From NCBI RefSeq assembly GCF_900114155.1, contig NZ_FOSC01000005.1, positions 62,001 through 126,000 of the forward strand: a stretch of 64,000 nt of DNA, in the 5' to 3' direction. Source of the DNA: Marinobacter persicus. Lineage in GTDB: Bacteria > Pseudomonadota > Gammaproteobacteria > Pseudomonadales > Oleiphilaceae. Within the stretch, counting starts at the first letter, position 1. Every line of letters begins with the position of its first letter. The notes under the pieces were generated by a model. That model saw only the letters and a list, made by a program, of their open reading frames with translations, was not told where the DNA came from and made no database searches. Made by a program: the position numbers and the translations under genes. This document shows, one piece after another, positions 59,092 to 64,000 of the stretch.

Positions 59092-59673
59092 ATGAAAGCG
59101 TCTCTGTCACCAAAAGTAATTGCCCTGCTGATGGCCGCCGGGCTGTTTGCCGGTTGTAGTTCCACCGGCGAGAAAATGGATGAGGAAAGCTACGGCTCCG
59201 ATGTTGAAGCGATTGACCAGGACGGTGGTGCTACCGTGTATGACGGTACCGATGAAGAAGGCGGTATTTCCTCCTCGGCAATGACCGAAGAAGAGCGCAG
59301 GGAGGCCCGCGAACAACAGCAGCAGGCCGAGCAGGAAGCGCTGCGGGATATCACCACCTTCTACTTTGATTTCGATACCTCGGAAATCAAACCCGAAGCC
59401 CGCGATGTGCTGGTTGCCCATGCCCGCTATCTGGCCGACAACCCCCGTGTGCAGGTACGCGCTGAAGGCCACGCCGACGAGCGCGGCAGCAAGGAGTACA
59501 ACCTGGCCCTGGGTGAACGCCGGGCGAAGGCGGTGGAACGTTTCCTGATTGTTAATGGCGCCTCCCGTGGCCAGATCGAGACCATCAGCTATGGTGAGGA
59601 AAAGCCGGCGGTGCGCGGCTCCGGCGAGGAAGCCTGGGCACAGAATCGTCGTGTTGAGCTGAAGTTTGACTAA
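59092..59673 (+). CDS. pal: Pal, peptidoglycan-associated lipoprotein
   Basis: Outer-membrane lipoprotein. Lipobox LFAGC with C22, lacking aspartate at +2 (S), so directed to the outer membrane by LolCDA. An acidic, Gln-rich linker is followed by an OmpA-like domain with YFDFDTSEI, AEGHADERGSKEYNLALGER and SYGEEKPA. The peptidoglycan-binding Asp and Arg residues are intact. 193 residues. Confidence 0.97.
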   Translation: MKASLSPKVIALLMAAGLFAGCSSTGEKMDEESYGSDVEAIDQDGGATVYDGTDEEGGISSSAMTEEERREAREQQQQAEQEALRDITTFYFDFDTSEIKPEARDVLVAHARYLADNPRVQVRAEGHADERGSKEYNLALGERRAKAVERFLIVNGASRGQIETISYGEEKPAVRGSGEEAWAQNRRVELKFD

Positions 59674-59696
59674 CACCTGAATAACCGGATATCACC

Positions 59697-60476
59697 ATGA
59701 GAAAGCAACTCATGGCGACCGTGCTGCTCCCGCTGGGCCTGGGCCTGGCGGGGGTTGCCGAAGCACAGTCGTCTGCCCCCGTTTTCCAGAATGCCGAATC
59801 CGAGGCCCGGCGCAAGTCCGGTGACAATCAGGCTACGGCCGAGCTGTTCTACATGATCCAGCAACTGCAAAGCACGGTGCGCCGGCTTGAAGGGCAGGTT
59901 GAGGAGCAGCAGCACCAGATTGAGCGTTTGCAGTCCCAGGGCCGTGATCGCTATGTGGATCTGGACCAGCGCCTTCTGGATTTGTCCGGGAAAGTGGAGG
60001 AGAGCGTCCAGCGCTCATCGACCGGTGACTCCGCGACGCAGCAGGAAAATGACGAGGGCGAGCTTCAGCCGGCCCGTGTGTACCGTGCTCCTGGCGAGGC
60101 AGAGAAAGAAACCTACAACGAAATTATCCGCCTGATCCGTGAGGACAAGGATTTTGATACGGCGATTGGTCGCCTGTACGAGTTTATTGATGAGTATCCG
60201 GAGGGGGATTTGACAGTTAACGCCTACTACTGGCTGGGCGAAGTGTACCTGGCAGTGCCGCAGCTTGAGCAGGCGAAGCAGGCGTTTACGATTGTCGCTA
60301 CCCGTTATGCGGACCACCGGAAAGCGCCGGATGCCATTTACAAGCTGGGTGTCACACTGGATCGTATGGGCGAGACAGAGGAAGCCCGGCGGCGTATGCA
60401 GGTTGTGGTGGACGATTACCCCGAATCGGATCCGGCTGACATGGCGCGGAAATACCTTGAGGACAATAAAAGCTGA
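59697..60476 (+). CDS. cpoB: CpoB (YbgF), periplasmic TPR coordinator
   Basis: 259-residue periplasmic protein linking PBP1B peptidoglycan synthesis with Tol-Pal. Signal peptide to about residue 22 (GVAEA), N-terminal coiled coil (about 42-85, YMIQQLQSTVRRLEGQ), linker, and a C-terminal TPR domain from about 135 (YYWLGEVYLAVPQLEQAK). Last gene of the cluster, followed by the tRNA-Lys promoter. Confidence 0.95.
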   Translation: MRKQLMATVLLPLGLGLAGVAEAQSSAPVFQNAESEARRKSGDNQATAELFYMIQQLQSTVRRLEGQVEEQQHQIERLQSQGRDRYVDLDQRLLDLSGKVEESVQRSSTGDSATQQENDEGELQPARVYRAPGEAEKETYNEIIRLIREDKDFDTAIGRLYEFIDEYPEGDLTVNAYYWLGEVYLAVPQLEQAKQAFTIVATRYADHRKAPDAIYKLGVTLDRMGETEEARRRMQVVVDDYPESDPADMARKYLEDNKS

Positions 60477-60547
60477 TCACCGGCCAGACAAATCGCCTAA
60501 TCACTGATCAGTCAGAAAAAAACTGTCTTGAAAGTGAAAAAAAGGGG

Positions 60548-60575
60548 TTGAACCGGGAAAAAATATCAGTACTAT
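60548..60575 (+). promoter_or_regulatory. Promoter of the tRNA-Lys pair
   Basis: TTGAAC (60548-60553), 16-base spacer and TACTAT (60570-60575), followed by GCGCC between -10 and start. A GC-rich discriminator of this kind is typical of stringently controlled stable-RNA promoters. Confidence 0.65.
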
Positions 60576-60588
60576 ATGCGCCTCGTTT

Positions 60589-60664
60589 GGGTCGTTAGCT
60601 CAGTTGGTAGAGCAGTTGGCTTTTAACCAATTGGTCGAAGGTTCGAATCCTTCACGACCCACCA
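60589..60664 (+). tRNA. tRNA-Lys (TTT anticodon), first copy
   Basis: 76-base cloverleaf with encoded CCA. The acceptor stem starts GGGTCGT and pairs with ACGACCC, the D arm has GCTC/GAGC, the anticodon loop CTTTTAA shows TTT, and the T arm has TTCGAAT. MnmA-made s2U34 is expected at the wobble base. Identical to the second copy. Confidence 0.97.
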
Positions 60665-60724
60665 AATTCAGAACGGCAGCCCCAGGCTGTTGTTCGCCGG
60701 ATGAAAAGCCGGCACACAAGTTAC

Positions 60725-60800
60725 GGGTCGTTAGCTCAGTTGGTAGAGCAGTTGGCTTTTAACCAATTGGTCGAAGGTTCGAATCCTTCACGACCCACCA
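60725..60800 (+). tRNA. tRNA-Lys (TTT anticodon), second copy
   Basis: Base-for-base identical to the gene at 60589-60664, including CCA. A 60-base spacer separates them and carries no promoter I can see, so both are probably processed from one transcript. A terminator follows 33 bases on. Confidence 0.97.
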
Positions 60801-60833
60801 ATAAGTAGAAGCCGCAAGCAGCGGTTTTTGCAG

Positions 60834-60863
60834 AAAAAAAGAGCCTAAGGGCTCTTTTTTTTT
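60834..60863 (+). terminator. Intrinsic terminator of the tRNA-Lys unit
   Basis: GAGCC (60841-60845), loop TAAG, GGCTC (60850-60854), flanked by seven A and nine T. Strong in the plus direction. Confidence 0.92.
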
Positions 60864-60994
60864 GGCCGAAAGAACCCATATAGTCAGGCATCAGCGTAAA
60901 TAGCTTCACCCGTTACCGGAGTTTGCTGCAACCCACTGAAGTTACATGGGGAAATGGTATACTCCGCCGGTAAATGCACTTCAGAGATCCCGTG

Positions 60995-62056
60995 ATGACA
61001 CGATCGCAAGACCGTATCCTTGTTCAGGAACACCTGGCCCATCAGGCGGAGCCTCAGCCTTTGAGTGCCGAGGAGAAAGCCGAACTCGAAAGCCGTATCA
61101 AGGATGTCTTGAAACGAGAAGACGCTGTGTTGGTGGCCCATTACTACACAGATCCCGATATTCAGCGTCTGGCGGAAGAAACCGGGGGCTGCGTGGCAGA
61201 CTCGCTGGAAATGGCTCGCTTTGGCAACCAGCATCCGGCTTCCACGGTGGTGGTGGCCGGTGTGCGTTTCATGGGCGAAACGGCGAAGATTCTCAACCCG
61301 GAAAAGCGGGTGTTGATGCCCACGCTGGAGGCAACCTGCTCTCTGGACGTCGGTTGTCCGGCGGATGAGTTCTCCGAATTCTGCGATCAGCATCCGGACC
61401 GCACGGTAGTGGTCTATGCCAATACCTCCGCCGCAGTGAAGGCTCGTGCGGACTGGGTGGTGACCTCCAGTTGCGCCCAGGCCATCGTCGAGCACCTGGA
61501 CAGCAAGGGTGAAAAGCTGATCTGGGCACCAGACAAGCACCTGGGCAGTTACGTGCAGAAGAAAACCGGCGCCGACATGTTGCTGTGGGACGGTTCCTGC
61601 ATTGTGCACGAAGAGTTCAAGTTCCGGGGCCTGGAGGATCTCCAGGCGCTTTATCCGGAGGCAGCAGTGCTGGTGCACCCGGAATCACCGGACGCCGTTG
61701 TTGAGCGCGCGGATGTGGTGGGTTCCACCTCGCAGTTGATTCACGCGGTACAGACCTTGCCCAATCAGGAATTTATTGTTGCCACCGACAATGGCATTTT
61801 TTACAAGATGCAGCAGCTGGCGCCCAACAAGACCTTGATCGAGGCACCGACAGCCGGCAATGGTGCCACCTGTCGCAGTTGCGCCCATTGCCCCTGGATG
61901 GCCATGAACGGCCTGCAAAACCTGCTGCAGGTGCTTGAACGTGGTGATCAGGAGGTTCAGGTGGATGCCGGCCAGAGAGAGGCCGCACTGCGCCCGCTTC
62001 GCCGGATGCTGGATTTCACCGCCCACATGAACCTGCAGGCCGCCGGCAACGCCTGA
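60995..62056 (+). CDS. nadA: Quinolinate synthase
   Basis: 4Fe-4S enzyme condensing iminoaspartate with dihydroxyacetone phosphate in NAD synthesis. Cluster cysteines are in [17 protein letters not shown] or [10 protein letters not shown], and [13 protein letters not shown]. 353 residues from the ATG at 60995 ([13 protein letters not shown]), where AGAGA lies upstream; an ATG at 60974 without ribosome site gives 360. Single gene, convergent with bepA. Confidence 0.95.
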   Translation: MTRSQDRILVQEHLAHQAEPQPLSAEEKAELESRIKDVLKREDAVLVAHYYTDPDIQRLAEETGGCVADSLEMARFGNQHPASTVVVAGVRFMGETAKILNPEKRVLMPTLEATCSLDVGCPADEFSEFCDQHPDRTVVVYANTSAAVKARADWVVTSSCAQAIVEHLDSKGEKLIWAPDKHLGSYVQKKTGADMLLWDGSCIVHEEFKFRGLEDLQALYPEAAVLVHPESPDAVVERADVVGSTSQLIHAVQTLPNQEFIVATDNGIFYKMQQLAPNKTLIEAPTAGNGATCRSCAHCPWMAMNGLQNLLQVLERGDQEVQVDAGQREAALRPLRRMLDFTAHMNLQAAGNA

Positions 62057-62076
62057 ACGGGGCCGCTTCAATTGGG

Positions 62077-63555
62077 CTAACGCTGCTGCTGTTGCTGCTG
62101 GCGTAAACGGGTGATGTCATCCAGTCGTTCATTGACGACCTGTCGTTCTGCGGAGCCGGCCGGCAGGATTTGCTGGGCCTGGCGTAGTTGCCGCTGGGCC
62201 GATTCCAGATCCCCCATCAACTCATAATATTCCGCTCTTGCCCGGTGTACGCCGACAATATTGCGTGCAATTCCCTGGGCTTCGGCCAGCCGAAGCCAGA
62301 GTTGTTCCTGGTTCGGGTGCCTGCGGGTGAGGTCGCGCCAGAGGTCGGCGGCTTTGGCTCCATTCCCGTCCCGGGTTTCGAGCAGCGCCAGGGCATAGGT
62401 GAGCGGGTAATTGCCGGGATTGCGGTCCAGTGCCTGTGACAGTATTTCCCGCGCCGCGCCATATTGTTGTTCGTCCATGAGGATGTCGGCCAGGGTGGCC
62501 TGGAAGGTGATGCGTCCAGGGTTGTCAGCCAGCAGTTGCTCGAGTATTTCCCGTGCCTGATCGTATTGCCGGTTTTCCTGATAAGCCACCGCCAGGCCGT
62601 AACGGATGGCCTCACTGTGGACCGCGTCGTCCTGTTCGAGATACGACTCGAACGTTTCCACCGCCAGTTCCGGTGAACGGGCGTAATGCACCTGCAAGCG
62701 GCTGCGTACCAGGTGATATTCCTGGCCGTCACGGACACGCTCATCCGGGTACTGCTCTGCCCGGGCGCGGGTGTCTGCCACGCGGCTGCGGGTCAGCGGG
62801 TGAGTGGACAGGTATTCCGGTAGCCGGTTTCCCTGCAGGCGGTTCTCGCGCATCATAATCTCGAACATTTCCGGCATGCCCCTGGGGTCCATGCCCGAAT
62901 TGGCCAGTATTTCCATGCCGATGCTGTCGGCTTCCTGCTCATGGGCGCGGCTGTAGGCCAGCATGTTCTGGATCGACAGTGCCTGAGTGCCGGCAATGGC
63001 GGCAATGCCCACATCCGATTGAGTGACGGCGCTGAGGATAATGCCGGCAATCATGCCGGCTACGGTCAGTGGTGTGCTGGCCTCCTGCTGTTGCATGCGC
63101 CGGGCAAAATGGCGCTGGCTGAGATGAGCCAGTTCGTGCGCCAGCACCGAGGCAAACTGCTGTTCCGTGGCGGCGTCGAGGAACAGCCCGCCATTGACGC
63201 CAACGATGCCCCCGGGCACGGCGAAGGCGTTGAGCGCCGGGCTGTCGATAATCACCATCTGCAAGTCCCGGTTGTCCAGGGGAGCCGAGGGCACCAGGCG
63301 ATAGATAATGTTGCTCAGGTAATCGTAAACCAGTGGATCCTGGATACGCGGAGCGGACCGGCGTAAGGATGTCATGACCTGCCGGCCAATATCCGCTTCC
63401 TGCTGGCCGGCGATCAGTCCACCACCCACGCCGCCAATGGTCGGCAGGGAGGATTCCTGTGCATGGCCTGGTTTCGGGCTGCAAAGGGCCAGGAGCAGCA
63501 ACGCCAGGGTAACGGCCCGTGGTGAAGCGGTGAAAAGCTTGAATCTTTGCGTCAT
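62077..63555 (-). CDS. bepA: BepA (YfgC)-type M48 periplasmic protease and chaperone
   Basis: Periplasmic metalloprotease and chaperone that helps LptD assembly and degrades stalled outer-membrane proteins. Signal peptide to about residue 32 (GHAQ), zinc motif HELAH in LAHELAHLSQRH at about 140-152, third ligand region EQEADSIGME at about 205-215, and a TPR domain from about 300 to the C-terminus. 492 residues (487 in E. coli). It ends in a Gln run (RLRQQQQQQR). Divergent from the tusA-like gene. Confidence 0.93.
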   Translation of the reverse strand: MTQRFKLFTASPRAVTLALLLLALCSPKPGHAQESSLPTIGGVGGGLIAGQQEADIGRQVMTSLRRSAPRIQDPLVYDYLSNIIYRLVPSAPLDNRDLQMVIIDSPALNAFAVPGGIVGVNGGLFLDAATEQQFASVLAHELAHLSQRHFARRMQQQEASTPLTVAGMIAGIILSAVTQSDVGIAAIAGTQALSIQNMLAYSRAHEQEADSIGMEILANSGMDPRGMPEMFEIMMRENRLQGNRLPEYLSTHPLTRSRVADTRARAEQYPDERVRDGQEYHLVRSRLQVHYARSPELAVETFESYLEQDDAVHSEAIRYGLAVAYQENRQYDQAREILEQLLADNPGRITFQATLADILMDEQQYGAAREILSQALDRNPGNYPLTYALALLETRDGNGAKAADLWRDLTRRHPNQEQLWLRLAEAQGIARNIVGVHRARAEYYELMGDLESAQRQLRQAQQILPAGSAERQVVNERLDDITRLRQQQQQQR

Positions 63556-63703
63556 GGAATCCGATAATGCCCTGATTGTCGGGATGTCTTTACGACTAAC
63601 GTTAACAGGTTTTGTGGTGCATTAGAGTAACACCCTCGGCATAATGCCTGCCTGAATACTGTCTGAATCTTAATGGTTATTCCCTCTGAGGCTGAACGAA
63701 GGT

Positions 63704-63931
63704 ATGGCTGATCGAACACTGGACGCCAGCGGTTTGCGCTGCCCCATGCCGTTGCTGAAAACCAAGCTGGCTTTGAATGATATGGCCGCCGGCGAGGTTC
63801 TGGCGGTCACCGCGACCGATCCGGGTTCGGCAAAAGACATCCCGGCGTGGCTGGGTATGACCAGTCACATTCTGGTCAGCCAGACTGAAACCCAGGAAGC
63901 CTGGTATTTCGAGATCAAGTGCGGCGGCTAA
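63704..63931 (+). CDS. TusA-family sulfur carrier protein
   Basis: 75-residue protein with the sulfur-carrier cysteine in GLRCPMPLLKTKLAL at about 10-24. TusA proper feeds sulfur to MnmA through TusBCD and TusE; this paralogue type is found before a perM-like gene and behind bepA in pseudomonads. Whether it is the MnmA donor or another carrier is open. 15 bases precede the next gene. Confidence 0.9.
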   Translation: MADRTLDASGLRCPMPLLKTKLALNDMAAGEVLAVTATDPGSAKDIPAWLGMTSHILVSQTETQEAWYFEIKCGG

Positions 63932-63946
63932 CGCCCGGAGTTGTTG

Positions 63947-64000
63947 ATGGTCAGAATTCTGCAGGGCCTCGCCCATAAATATTTCTCCGACGAGGAAGCG
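63947..64000 (+). CDS. Start of a probable AI-2E/PerM-family permease (truncated by window end)
   Basis: Only 18 codons are in the window, reading MVRILQGLAHKYFSDEEA. The phrase and the position after bepA and a tusA-like gene match the AI-2E-family transporter (PerM-like) of pseudomonads. CGGAG lies about 8 bases before the ATG. Assignment rests on little sequence. Confidence 0.5.
   Translation, partial: MVRILQGLAHKYFSDEEA

Overview
The window reads as chromosomal core DNA of a marine gammaproteobacterium, most likely Marinobacter or a close relative. The support is a high-GC, dense gene layout and a gene order resembling Pseudomonas: htpX/alaA/hybrid kinase; purB-hflD-mnmA-nudJ-rluE; cspD/clpS-clpA/infA-bpt-aat-trxB; lolCD-comEC-exbBD-msbA-lpxK-kdsB-murB; guaBA; ruvCAB; tol-pal. 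The genus is an inference from remembered synteny. No database was searched. I see no prophage, insertion sequence, CRISPR array or defence island.

Layout. 1-6.2 kb (minus): a stem-loop repeat, the protease gene htpX, a small unknown gene, the aminotransferase gene alaA, a SagS-like hybrid kinase and a membrane-anchored unknown. 6.3-14 kb: a LysR regulator with a recognisable operator, then a leftward run of an acetyltransferase, roxA, purB, hflD, mnmA, nudJ and rluE, covering purine synthesis and tRNA, rRNA and ribosomal protein modification. 14-22 kb: a GGDEF/EAL protein, a cold-shock gene, and an N-degron block (clpS-clpA facing infA-bpt-aat) that meets at a bidirectional terminator, then trxB. 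22-26 kb: an orphan moxR joined to agmatine-degradation genes aguB-aguA, a small periplasmic protein and a PilZ protein. 26-37.6 kb (mostly plus): envelope biogenesis, with one Lol permease plus lolD, comEC, exbBD, msbA, lpxK, kdsB, a tyrosine phosphatase and murB, tightly packed with many 4-8 base overlaps.

37.6-49.5 kb: proS, an Lrp regulator divergent from leuA, a second cold-shock gene, xseA, guaB-guaA with a hairpin between them, tadA, galE, a HIT protein and fabR. 49.5-55 kb: a 478-base intergenic region with two more copies of the stem-loop repeat, then aspS, yebC and ruvC-ruvA-ruvB. 55-60.5 kb: the full ybgC-tolQRAB-pal-cpoB envelope-constriction cluster. 60.5-64 kb: two identical tRNA-Lys genes, nadA, bepA, a tusA-like gene and the first 18 codons of a probable AI-2E/PerM-family permease cut by the window edge.

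The most unusual signal is a three-copy repeat family (44-158, 49716-49813, 49858-49959). Each copy is a long, nearly perfect outer stem enclosing a 52-57 base core. Outer stem sequences differ between copies but each stays self-complementary. The core holds two small hairpins whose 6-7 base loops contain ANGGAY, with the GGA triplets 20-22 bases apart. Paired GGA-loop hairpins are what CsrA/RsmA dimers bind, so these may be dispersed CsrA/RsmA-binding RNA elements. Two copies sit in a probable 355-base leader upstream of aspS.
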